A DNA stretch of 37,234 bases, taken from assembly GCA_947623665.1 (NCBI GenBank), contig CANQHJ010000006.1, positions 1 to 37,234 of the forward strand. The letters run 5' to 3'. This DNA comes from an uncultured Bacilli bacterium. GTDB lineage: Bacteria > Bacillota_I > Bacilli_A > RF39 > UBA660. Both the position numbers and the translations under genes were made by a program. Numbering within the stretch: position 1 is the stretch's first letter; the number at the start of each line of letters is the position of its first letter. Below the pieces are notes generated by a model that saw only the letters and a program-made list of their open reading frames with translations, was not told where the DNA came from and made no database searches. Of this stretch, positions 28,381 through 37,234 are shown piece after piece.

Positions 28381-29106
28381 CTATTGTTTTGGCTCTTGTA
28401 TTTCTTTTATATTACCAAACTCACTAAATTCTAAATTTAATTTAAATTCATGTGAGATAGGATTTTGATATTTTATAAAACTATCAAGTTTATATTCTAT
28501 TTTTTCAACATAATAATTATTATCCATAGTAATAACAACTTCATTAACAGGATCTTCTATATCAATTATATTATTATTTATTATCTTATCAAGTGTAGTT
28601 GTTGAAATATTATATGTATAACTGTATTTCTTATTTTGATATTCTGTCTTAGATATAAATGTTGCTTTTTTAAGTATTTCTCTAATAACATCTACTTCTA
28701 AAAACTCTGAATACAAATATGGATTATCAGATTTAATCCAATCATTATTACTATTTATCATAAATAAATTTCTATATCCATAAAAATTATCAATAGTATT
28801 ATTATAATTTCTTATAAATAATTGTCTTACACCATTACGATCACCTTCAAAATTAGCAACTGCACCATCAATATTATAATAATATTTAAAATGATAATTA
28901 GCATCTTCTAACTTTCCTAAATTATAATAATGACTACTTTTAGGCTTAGCTTTTAAATTAGTTTTAGGAGTCGTAGTAGAAGGAGCAATCCTAAACATAA
29001 CAGCAAGACATGCAAAAAGTACAAAGTAAAAGCCAAAAAACAAAACAGGTTTATTTTTTGGATCTCTTACATATTTATAAATCTTTTTAATATTTACTTT
29101 CTTCAT
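28381..29106 (-). CDS. Uncharacterised single-pass membrane-anchored protein
   Basis: ORF 241 aa; N-terminal TM 'PVLFFGFYFVLFACLAVMFRI', extracytoplasmic domain; located between fmt and rlmN. Confidence 0.65.
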   Translation of the reverse strand: MKKVNIKKIYKYVRDPKNKPVLFFGFYFVLFACLAVMFRIAPSTTTPKTNLKAKPKSSHYYNLGKLEDANYHFKYYYNIDGAVANFEGDRNGVRQLFIRNYNNTIDNFYGYRNLFMINSNNDWIKSDNPYLYSEFLEVDVIREILKKATFISKTEYQNKKYSYTYNISTTTLDKIINNNIIDIEDPVNEVVITMDNNYYVEKIEYKLDSFIKYQNPISHEFKLNLEFSEFGNIKEIQEPKQ

Positions 29107-29120
29107 AACTACTATATCCC

Positions 29121-30059
29121 CTATTTAAATACTTTACCGATTAAACTATCTTTATCTATACCATTTAAATAATCAGCAACTTTAACTTTATTCTTTCCCT
29201 CGATCTTTATCTGTGTAATTATAATTTCACCATCTTTAGTAGAAACTCCTATTCCATCTTTATAAATTGCTACAATCTCTCCATTATCCTTAGTAGTAAA
29301 AACTCTATCACTCATATAAGAAGAATAAACTTTTACAAGCTTTCCATCTAACGTAGTAAAAGCTCCAGGTAATGGGGAAAGCCCTCTGATATGATTATAA
29401 ATTTCAATTGTAGTCTTATTAAAATCAAGTCTTTCATCTTCCCTAATAATATTATAAGCATAACTAACTAAATTTTCATCTTGTTTTACTCTACTACTTT
29501 TACAAGCAATTATATCCTCAATAGTATCAAGTAACAAGTCCCTACCAACAACACTAAGCTTATCATGAAGACTCTCTAAATTATCATCTTCTTTAATAAT
29601 AACTTCTCTTTGACTAATAATATCTCCTGCATCCATTTTTTTAGCCATATACATAATAGTAACACCAGTCTTACTATCCCCATTAATAATAGCTCTATGA
29701 ATTGGTGCTCCTCCTCTATATTTAGGAAGAAGTGATGCATGGACATTAATAGATCCATATTTAGGTATATTAAGTATATTATCAGGAACAAACTGTCCAT
29801 AAGCACAAGTTACAATCATATCAGGATTCAAATCTTTTATTTTTTCATAATCATCTTTTATATTAGAAGGCTGCAACACTTTAATATTGTGATCAAGTGC
29901 TACTGTCTTAATAGGAGTATGACGAAGCACATGTTTTCTACCTACTTTCTTATCAGGTTGACTAACAACTGCAATTACATTATGTTTTTCTATTAATCCT
30001 TCTAAAACTTTAACTCCAAAATCAGGTGTTCCCATAAATACTATGTTTAATTTCTTCAT
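29121..30059 (-). CDS. fmt: Methionyl-tRNA formyltransferase
   Basis: ORF 312 aa; 'IVFMGTPDFGVKVLEGL', 'NVHASLLPKYRGGAPIHRAIINGDSKTGVTIMYM', 'RGLSPLPGAFT'. Confidence 0.97.
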   Translation of the reverse strand: MKKLNIVFMGTPDFGVKVLEGLIEKHNVIAVVSQPDKKVGRKHVLRHTPIKTVALDHNIKVLQPSNIKDDYEKIKDLNPDMIVTCAYGQFVPDNILNIPKYGSINVHASLLPKYRGGAPIHRAIINGDSKTGVTIMYMAKKMDAGDIISQREVIIKEDDNLESLHDKLSVVGRDLLLDTIEDIIACKSSRVKQDENLVSYAYNIIREDERLDFNKTTIEIYNHIRGLSPLPGAFTTLDGKLVKVYSSYMSDRVFTTKDNGEIVAIYKDGIGVSTKDGEIIITQIKIEGKNKVKVADYLNGIDKDSLIGKVFK

Positions 30060-30075
30060 TATGTTATCTCCATTT

Positions 30076-31299
30076 CTAAGTATAATATGTAAATAAAATT
30101 ATAAGGGTTGCTCCAAGAGTTATCATAAGCATTCCAATAAGTCCTAATATTGTTGATTTACCATAATTATTAACTACATTAGACAAATAATTAACATTTA
30201 ATTCTTCTTCTAAATCATCAAAATAAAACTCATTTAAATTAACATGCTTTTCTTCATTAAACATAACCTCTTCTGCAACTATATATAATTCTTTATAACT
30301 AGGCATAACTTTAATATCAAAAGATTTATTATCTATTGGTGTATATCTCTTCTCAGCATTTATATTACTTTTAAGTATCATAGATACTGATATTACTATA
30401 TCATCTCTTTCTGCAATAGTAAAAATATTTCTAATATCTTCTAAATAATTTCTGCCAATATCCTTTCTTTTTATAAAAGCAATACAAGGTTTAGAATTAT
30501 TAACATCTAATTTATTCCAAAGACTAGTTGCTGTCTGCAATACAACAGATGCCTCATTCATTGAAAGACGAGTAAATTTACTAAATTTAATTATATTATT
30601 TCTACATGCCTCATAATCTTTTCTATAAAATGCACAAATATCATAACCATCATTCATATATTCACTAGTTGCACAAATATCAGCTAAATATCTAGGAGAC
30701 GCTAATGCATAAAAATACGCAAGTGCAGAACTATCAGTTATTATAACATGAGCATCATCTTCTTCAACAAACTTTGCAAAATCAATAAAACCACGATTAT
30801 TAAAGAAATGATTAATTTGTCTTATTCTCTCTACTGGTATATCTATATTTCTAGGATCAATCCCATTAATAGAAAAATTATCACTTATCGATGAGTCAAA
30901 TCCACAAAACATATATCCATTTACTATATATCTATCATAAATATAAGAAAGTATAGCTTTTTTATTAGATGTATCTTCCAAATCACTAATATTTAAAACT
31001 AAAGATACTATTTTACAAATCAATTTACTAATTCCATACTCTAAATCTTCTACGTTATGAATCCTTTTAAGCATTCTTCTAAGTTGTAATAAATACTCTT
31101 CAAAAAACTCTTCATTATCAACAATTATAGAAAACTTAATTATTGCATCCATCATAGTAATAAGACTATACAAATTTTTAATATCTTCATCTTTTTTATT
31201 AGATGAAAGTCCATTATTATCAAGATTAAATTTTTGATCATTTAATACTTCATGTAAAAATTCTTCTACATCAGTTCTAGACAAAATCTTCTCTAACAT
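30076..31299 (-). CDS. Uncharacterised tail-anchored protein between priA and fmt
   Basis: ORF 407 aa; soluble body and a single C-terminal hydrophobic segment 'STILGLIGMLMITLGATLIILFTYYT'; no family recognised. Confidence 0.6.
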   Translation of the reverse strand: MLEKILSRTDVEEFLHEVLNDQKFNLDNNGLSSNKKDEDIKNLYSLITMMDAIIKFSIIVDNEEFFEEYLLQLRRMLKRIHNVEDLEYGISKLICKIVSLVLNISDLEDTSNKKAILSYIYDRYIVNGYMFCGFDSSISDNFSINGIDPRNIDIPVERIRQINHFFNNRGFIDFAKFVEEDDAHVIITDSSALAYFYALASPRYLADICATSEYMNDGYDICAFYRKDYEACRNNIIKFSKFTRLSMNEASVVLQTATSLWNKLDVNNSKPCIAFIKRKDIGRNYLEDIRNIFTIAERDDIVISVSMILKSNINAEKRYTPIDNKSFDIKVMPSYKELYIVAEEVMFNEEKHVNLNEFYFDDLEEELNVNYLSNVVNNYGKSTILGLIGMLMITLGATLIILFTYYT

Positions 31300-31371
31300 A
31301 ATACACCTCCATCTATTCTATTTAATTATAACACGTTTTACTTATTATTCAAACAATACTTTATTACTATT

Positions 31372-33540
31372 TCAATCAAAATGAATAGGATTAAAATCTA
31401 AATCTATTACAATATTTTTATTACTCTTATAATAGTCTATGATTTGTTTAAGTAACGGATATAATTTATCTTCTTTTTTATATTTTAAAACTATAGAATA
31501 TCTATATTTAAGATTCTTTTTAAATATATTACATGGAGTAGGTCCTAAAACTATAGTAGAAGAAAGTCTATTATTTAATGTGTTTTTAATTCGATTTGCT
31601 TCTTTAAAAAGTAATTTATTATCTTTACTACTAAGTCGAATATAAACAAGAAAATAATATGGAGGATATTTTAAGCTTCTTCTAATATTCATCTCTTCTT
31701 TATAAAACCCCAAATAATCATGATGACTAGCATGCTTAATTGCATAATGTTCTGAATTAAAAGTTTGAATAATAACCTCTCCTGCATCTTTACTTCTCCC
31801 ACTTCTACCCGCAACTTGAGAAAGTAAAGAAAAGGTATTCTCACTACTTCTAAAATCAGGAATATTTAAAGATGTATCAGCGTTCATAACGCCAACCAAA
31901 GTAACACGAGAAAAATCAAGCCCTTTTGCAACAATTTGAGTTCCAAGTAAAACATCATATTCATGATTCTTAAAAGATTTAATCATCTTCTCATGCATCC
32001 CTTTACGAGAAGTAGTATCAAAATCCATTCTTAAAACTTTAATAGAAGGAATTAAACTTAAAAGTTCCTCTTCTATTTTTTGAGTACCAACACCCAAATC
32101 ACTCATAGAAACCTCCCCACAAGAAGGACATTTCTTATCATATTTAGTTGCATATCCACAATAATGACATCTAAGATTATTACTTGTTTTATGATATGTT
32201 AAAGTAATATCACAATTAGGACACTTAACCGTATATCCACAATTCTTACAAGTAACAAAAGAAGAATATCCACGTCTATTAAGAAGTAAAATAACCTGTT
32301 GTCCTAATTCTTTTTTCTCTTTTATTTTATCAAGTAACAATCTAGAAAAATGTCCCTTACTGTATTTTAACTCTTCATTCATATCAATAATATTAACCAA
32401 AGGAAGACTTTTCCCATTAATCCTATGAGGAAGACACAAAAGTTTATAAACACCCTTTTGAGCCCTTGCAAAAGTCTCCAAAGAAGGAGTAGCACTACCC
32501 ATAACTATTTTACAATTATTATATTTAGATCTATGTTTTGCAACTGCTAAAGTATCATATCTAGGATTTTGAGAATCTTGTTTATAAGAATCACTATGTT
32601 CCTCATCTATTATAATAATACCTAAATTCTTAAGAGGTACAAAAACAGCACTACGAGCCCCTATAACAATATCAACCTCTCCTCTATAAATTCTACGATA
32701 TTCATCATACTTCTCACCTTCAGATAAAGCACTGTGAATTGCAGCTATCCTACTACCAAACCTATCTCCAAAACGTTTAACCATCTGAGGAGTTAAAGAA
32801 ATCTCAGGAACAAGTACAATCGCAGTCTTACCAAGTTTTAAATAATAATCAATTAACTCCATATAAACCTCAGTCTTACCACTACCAGTAACACCATATA
32901 TTAAAAATATATTATTATCATGACAATTAACTATATCATTTACAACACTACTCTGCTCATTAGTAAGTACATGAGGAGTAACTAACTTATCATCATAACT
33001 AACCCTATAATGTTCTCTTTTAAAAGGCACAATAACATTTCTTTTTAAAAGAGTATTTAAAGAACTAGAAGAAATATCTAAAGCATCACTTCTTTTTATT
33101 TCACCATTTTTCTTAATTATATCTATTATCTTTTGTTGAGTAGCATTCATCTTTTCTAACTTAACATCTCCAAATTTATAAAATGTATCATACTTTTTAG
33201 AAATACTACTACCCAATCTTGCTTTAAGTGCTTTAGGAAGCATAACTTGGTAACAACTAATCAAAGTAGACAAAGTATCCCTCTGCATAAGACGACCAAG
33301 TTCTAACTGTTCCTTATTAAGTAAAACATCTTCATCAACAATACTCTCAATAGATTTTAAATCATCTATATCACTCTTATCTTTAATTTCTAAAACAAAA
33401 CCCTCAAGATGCATTCTTGCAAAAGGAACAACTACTCTCATACCTATTTTAATTTTATTAATTAAGCTATCAGGAATATTATAATCAAAGACACGATCAA
33501 TATTCCTATTAGAAAGTTGTATTAATACTCCAGCAATCAT
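31372..33540 (-). CDS. priA: Primosomal protein N' (replication restart helicase PriA)
   Basis: ORF 722 aa; Walker A 'IYGVTGSGKTEVY', 'DEEHSDSYKQD', zinc-binding 'CKNCGYTVKCPNCDITLTYHKTSNNLRCHYCGYATKYDKKCPSCG', 'GTQIVAKGLDF'. Confidence 0.97.
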   Translation of the reverse strand: MIAGVLIQLSNRNIDRVFDYNIPDSLINKIKIGMRVVVPFARMHLEGFVLEIKDKSDIDDLKSIESIVDEDVLLNKEQLELGRLMQRDTLSTLISCYQVMLPKALKARLGSSISKKYDTFYKFGDVKLEKMNATQQKIIDIIKKNGEIKRSDALDISSSSLNTLLKRNVIVPFKREHYRVSYDDKLVTPHVLTNEQSSVVNDIVNCHDNNIFLIYGVTGSGKTEVYMELIDYYLKLGKTAIVLVPEISLTPQMVKRFGDRFGSRIAAIHSALSEGEKYDEYRRIYRGEVDIVIGARSAVFVPLKNLGIIIIDEEHSDSYKQDSQNPRYDTLAVAKHRSKYNNCKIVMGSATPSLETFARAQKGVYKLLCLPHRINGKSLPLVNIIDMNEELKYSKGHFSRLLLDKIKEKKELGQQVILLLNRRGYSSFVTCKNCGYTVKCPNCDITLTYHKTSNNLRCHYCGYATKYDKKCPSCGEVSMSDLGVGTQKIEEELLSLIPSIKVLRMDFDTTSRKGMHEKMIKSFKNHEYDVLLGTQIVAKGLDFSRVTLVGVMNADTSLNIPDFRSSENTFSLLSQVAGRSGRSKDAGEVIIQTFNSEHYAIKHASHHDYLGFYKEEMNIRRSLKYPPYYFLVYIRLSSKDNKLLFKEANRIKNTLNNRLSSTIVLGPTPCNIFKKNLKYRYSIVLKYKKEDKLYPLLKQIIDYYKSNKNIVIDLDFNPIHFD

Positions 33541-33572
33541 AATATCCCCTCCACTTATATTATACTAGAAAA

Positions 33573-33590
33573 ACTCATCTTTTGATGAGT
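33573..33590 (-). terminator. Terminator downstream of the DUF1016 nuclease
   Basis: ACTCATC TTTT GATGAGT hairpin followed on the minus strand by TTTTC. Confidence 0.65.
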
Positions 33591-33593
33591 CAA

Positions 33594-34154
33594 TTATTCT
33601 TTTTTTATATTATTTTCTAGTTCATACATTTCTTTTTCTTCTTTTATTATCTTTATCAATTCTTCCTTTGTTGGTAAATATGTTAAATATTTAGAAGCAT
33701 ATATATTTTTTGTATCACCTAAAGTCATTTCAACTACAGCATCATCTTTATCAGCACACAATAATATACCAATAGGTTCATTCTCACCATCGACCATCTG
33801 TGTCTTTTTATAATAATTAACATACATTTGCATTTGTCCTATATCTTGATGTGTTAATTTACCAAGTTTTAAATCAATTATTACAAAACATTTAACCAAT
33901 CTATTATAAAAAATCAGATCTGGATAATAATATTCTGACCCTATTTTTATTTTTTGTTGTTGAGCAACATAAGAAAAACCTCTTCCTAACTCTAATAAAA
34001 ATTCAGTTAAATGTGAAAGTAAGGCTTTTTCTAAATCTGTTTCTAAATAATTTTTATTTTCTCTCAAACCAACAAATTCAAAAATATAAGGAGATTTTAA
34101 AATTTCTTCTGGATCAGTAACATTTTTTTCTTCTTTACTTTTTTCTATTATCAT
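33594..34154 (-). pseudogene. YhcG/DUF1016-type PD-(D/E)XK nuclease, C-terminal catalytic half (possible frameshifted fragment)
   Basis: ORF 186 aa 'FLLELGRGFSYVAQQQKIKIGSEYYYPDLIFYNRLVKCFVIIDLKLGKLTHQDIGQMQMYVNYY...GILLCADKDDAVVEM...LYLPTKEEL' is the DUF1016 nuclease domain; continues the upstream ORF in another frame. Confidence 0.75.
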
Positions 34155-34647
34155 TTTTTTTATCAGGAGATATTAAATATCTATCATATAACTTAGTATT
34201 TATCTGTCTATTTAACTCTCTATATCCCCAATTAGATTTAATAGCTTCTTTTTCATAAAACTCTCTTTCTTCTTTTCTATCAATTCTAATTAATTCTTGA
34301 AAATGAGACCATGTCAATTCGGTCGGCACTGCCGACCAAATTGGATACTTTTCATAAAATTTTCTCATTCTTCTAATACTAACTGGTGAAAAACCATCTC
34401 CAAATTCTTTTGTTAATTTTTTAGATAACATTTCTACAACTTTTTTACCATAACTTGCTTTAGTACTTTCTCCTGATTTTTCATAAGTCTTTTTACCAAT
34501 ATACCAATAAACTTCAGTCATAGTAGAATCAATATGTTTTACTACGTTTCTCTTAGAAAAAATTATTTTATCTTTAATTTTTTTATAAATATCTTCAACA
34601 TCAATTAAATCATTACTTTTAAATTCAGTAACTGAGAAATTCGACAA
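34135..34647 (-). pseudogene. YhcG/DUF1016-type nuclease, N-terminal half (possible frameshifted fragment)
   Basis: ORF 170 aa 'VVKHIDSTMTEVYWYIGKKTYEK...KLTKEFGDGFSPVSIRRMRKFYEKYPI...LTWSHFQELIRID..REFYEKEAIKSNWGYRELNRQINTKLYDRYLIS' is DUF1016_N; stops shortly after an A8 tract. Confidence 0.75.
34315..34343. repeat. 29-nt GC-rich near-perfect palindrome inside the DUF1016_N coding sequence
   Basis: CAATTcGGTCGGCA-C-TGCCGACCaAATTG: 8-bp perfect GC-rich core stem plus 5 outer pairs with one mismatch. Confidence 0.8.
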
Positions 34648-34897
34648 AATACACCTCCTACATCAAATAATTTATTAAGTTATATCACTAACAAAACTCA
34701 CAGTCAAACGCATATTTTATACAATTCATAATAAAAAAAGAATAAATTTAACAAATTCACCTAAAGCAATTTATTAAATTCATTTCTTTAATTATTTCAA
34801 TTAACAAGTTTAATACTTTTTACTAATTTATTTTTATTGTTGATTATAGTATAAAATTATTTCTTTAATATTATAAAGTTGAATAAAATAGTAATCA

Positions 34898-37234
34898 TTA
34901 AGCAAATTTTATTGAAGCGGGCTCACATCCATTAGTGGAAGTTCCAGGGAAACTTACAGAAAATTGAAATTCTAAAGCTGAGGAATAATTATCATATATA
35001 TCATGGAATATTCCCTCACCAAATTGAAATGAAGGACCTTTACATTGCCATGCATAACCACTAGGCAAAGTTACAGACATTTTATAAGTATATGCTCCTC
35101 CACTATTAGAAACATCCGAAAGACTAAAGTCAGTAGGATTCATCCAATTAGAATACCCTTCATATTTAACTTTAATTTTATCAGTTGAGAATAACTCTTC
35201 TTTCATTTTTGACTCATCAGTACATTTTATAGAAAATTGAACTTTATATGTATTTGATGAATAACTTCCTGTTGCAGAACCAGATACAAATTCACATGTT
35301 GGTGGTGTTGTATCATTTGATTTTACAGTTAGTCCTGTTGTTAATGTAGTTTTTAAATTACCATTACCTGCTTTATCTGTTACTGCTCTTGCTGGTATGC
35401 CAATTGATAATATCCCTGCTTGTGAAAAGTTTGATATTGTAAATGTATATTCTTTCCCTTTTTCTACATTTTGACTATTTGTAAGATTTATATCTCCTGT
35501 ACCTACTTTTCCATCCATTTGTAATGATATTTCTTCTTTTGTTATATCTTTTTCTATATATCCACTATCATCTGTACATTTTATTTTTACTTCTACTTCT
35601 TCATCAGGACTTACTTCTCCTGTTTTATTTATTCCTGATAAACTACACTCTGGTCTTACCGTGTCTGTCTGTGTCTCTTTCTCTTCTTGACTTACTGCAT
35701 TCCTTATTTGATATGGTTCATCTTTACTTCCATTTCCACTTATAATTCCTATATCTTCTCTTAAATATACTGTTGGAGTTACCATAAGTGTATAATTTGT
35801 CATATTACCACCATTTAAATCTCCATTACTATTATTTACATTTGTTACCATATAATTATTTTCTAATGTTGGATTTAATAAAAAGTGATTTGTAGTTTCT
35901 TGATAAATTCCATACAACCAACTTGATGTATATTTTCCATTTCTACATCTATACGAGTTATTATAACATGTATCATCTACTCCTTTGGCAAATGTAAATA
36001 CATAATCACTTGGATATGCTAATGCTACTTTCCCTATCCATGTATTTCTTCTTCCTGCTGGTACTTCATTACTTCTTTCTTCTAAATATATATCTTCTCC
36101 TGGCGTATTTAATACTCCTTTTATTCCTCCTAAATACCATTTTACTTCTGCTATATCTTGTCTTGCTTCTTCTTTTAATCCTATAGTTCTAAAATCACAC
36201 TCTTTTGTTTTTTCTTTTCCTGTTGACTCTATTTCTCCTCCATAACATGTTCCAATTTCTTTTTTCCAATATAGACTTCCTCCTATATTTTCATCATCAT
36301 GATCTGGATTTAATAAGTAATTTAATCTTGCATCTGCCCATTCATTACTTCCTCTATCATCTGTTGATGATCCTACTCCACTTCCTTTATTGTCGTATGT
36401 ATATCCTCCTATAGTTTGATTCCTTATTATTTTCATTCTTTTGGCTTTTGTTCCACTACTATCTTCTGTTGTAAATACTCCAATTATTCTCCAATCTTCT
36501 TCATTAAATTTAATCCAGTTATTTGGATTTTCTCCTATATATCTATAATCTTTTAACTCCTCTTCTGTCCAATTGGGTTGTAACGCACTTGTTGCATGAT
36601 TAAATTCAAACATTTCTTTTTTTTCCGTTTCAGTTGCTGTTGTGTATTCGTTTGTTGTAGTATTATCATCTACTAATTTATCTGCTGCATAATCTTCTAA
36701 TACTATTTTTGTTTCTAATAGAGTTGCACTATTTTTATTACCACTTAAATCTTCTATTGCTCCTTCTTCTATTCTTAATCCTATTTTTCCTTTACTATTA
36801 AATCCTGAAAATACAAATGTAAATTCTTTTCCATTTCTTATTAATGAAATATCTGTTATTTTTTTATTTATTGGTTGTTCTTCATTATTATCTATTAAAA
36901 CCTTTATATTTTCTTCTGTCATTTCTTTATTGATTATTCCACTAGTATCAGTGCAATCTATAATAGCTTCTATATCTTCATCTTTAAGTGGTTTGTTTGG
37001 AGTTATTTCTTTTAGCTTACATACTGGTACTTCTATATCGTCTGCTTTTGCATAAAGTGTTTTGTTTTCACTTACTTCTATTTCTGTATTTGGACTTTCT
37101 CCTTCTGTTAAACTCTCATCTTCTGTAAAGTATTTTTTGTCGTATCCTTTCTTTGAGTCTATATTAGGTAAAGTTATCTTACATGTACTATCACTTCCTG
37201 TTATTACACATGATTTTCTCTCTTCAGATATACT
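34898..37234 (-). CDS. Large surface/secreted protein, 5' end outside the window: Ig-like repeats with Cys pairs around a 'WRIIGVF' module
   Basis: The listed ORF (34898-36922) stays open to the window edge in the same frame (manual translation 37234->36922 has no stop: SISEERKSCVITGSDSTCKITLPNIDSKKGYDKKYFTEDESL...). Repeated 'CTDxSG...' Ig-like units and the 'NNWIKFNEEDWRIIGVFTTEDSSGTKAKRMKIIRNQTIGGYTYDN' module. Confidence 0.75.
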   Translation of the reverse strand, partial: SISEERKSCVITGSDSTCKITLPNIDSKKGYDKKYFTEDESLTEGESPNTEIEVSENKTLYAKADDIEVPVCKLKEITPNKPLKDEDIEAIIDCTDTSGIINKEMTEENIKVLIDNNEEQPINKKITDISLIRNGKEFTFVFSGFNSKGKIGLRIEEGAIEDLSGNKNSATLLETKIVLEDYAADKLVDDNTTTNEYTTATETEKKEMFEFNHATSALQPNWTEEELKDYRYIGENPNNWIKFNEEDWRIIGVFTTEDSSGTKAKRMKIIRNQTIGGYTYDNKGSGVGSSTDDRGSNEWADARLNYLLNPDHDDENIGGSLYWKKEIGTCYGGEIESTGKEKTKECDFRTIGLKEEARQDIAEVKWYLGGIKGVLNTPGEDIYLEERSNEVPAGRRNTWIGKVALAYPSDYVFTFAKGVDDTCYNNSYRCRNGKYTSSWLYGIYQETTNHFLLNPTLENNYMVTNVNNSNGDLNGGNMTNYTLMVTPTVYLREDIGIISGNGSKDEPYQIRNAVSQEEKETQTDTVRPECSLSGINKTGEVSPDEEVEVKIKCTDDSGYIEKDITKEEISLQMDGKVGTGDINLTNSQNVEKGKEYTFTISNFSQAGILSIGIPARAVTDKAGNGNLKTTLTTGLTVKSNDTTPPTCEFVSGSATGSYSSNTYKVQFSIKCTDESKMKEELFSTDKIKVKYEGYSNWMNPTDFSLSDVSNSGGAYTYKMSVTLPSGYAWQCKGPSFQFGEGIFHDIYDNYSSALEFQFSVSFPGTSTNGCEPASIKFA

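Noticed and set aside
29576-29996. ORFs 29576-29806 (-) and 29739-29996 (+)
   Set aside because: Overlap fmt in other frames; no homology signal.
31439-31645. 68-aa plus-strand ORF
   Set aside because: Antisense to the priA 3' end.
34315-34323. 9-nt identity CAATTCGGT between the sRNA 5' stem (5221-5229) and the DUF1016 palindrome, suggesting sRNA-mRNA pairing
   Set aside because: Only 9 nt, ends in mismatches, inside a stable stem on both molecules; chance match cannot be excluded without a genome-wide target search.
35524-36414. Plus-strand ORFs 35524-35745 and 36205-36414
   Set aside because: Leu/Phe/His-rich antisense translations of the surface-protein gene.

Overview
This is an AT-rich, gene-dense chromosomal window, apparently from a low-GC, endospore-forming Firmicutes/Bacilli-type bacterium. 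The lineage is inferred from gene content: a clear CotE spore-coat homologue beside miaB-ymcA, a PrkC/PrpC pair, and RseP/CdsA. Almost all genes are on the minus strand, and many operons end in short AT-rich hairpin terminators. Recognisable modules are: (i) a LysM protein divergent from a SpoIID-like/peptidoglycan-binding protein; (ii) HAD hydrolase, nadE, ASCH protein and pyruvate:ferredoxin oxidoreductase; (iii) a PssD/PssE(+GtrA-like)/GT4 glycan cluster; (iv) rseP-cdsA; (v) rpsP-khpA; (vi) miaB-ymcA-FxLYD-like-cotE; (vii) tig; (viii) priA-X-fmt-Y-rlmN-prpC-prkC-rsgA-rpe, where X and Y are uncharacterised proteins; (ix) an accessory right end with a YhcG/DUF1016-type PD-(D/E)XK nuclease split at an A8 tract, and a large cysteine-containing surface protein cut by the window edge. 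The non-coding signals most worth checking are a probable stand-alone ~100-nt small RNA at about 5218-5318 (consensus promoter, two hairpins, terminator hairpin), a long hairpin that buries the Shine-Dalgarno of the 3D-domain gene and also looks like a terminator (22185-22234), and a GC-rich 29-nt palindrome inside the DUF1016 gene (34315-34343). I see no rRNA, tRNA, CRISPR array or transposase. No complete new multi-gene system is demonstrable from sequence alone. Family assignments come from recognising motifs in the translations, not from searches.
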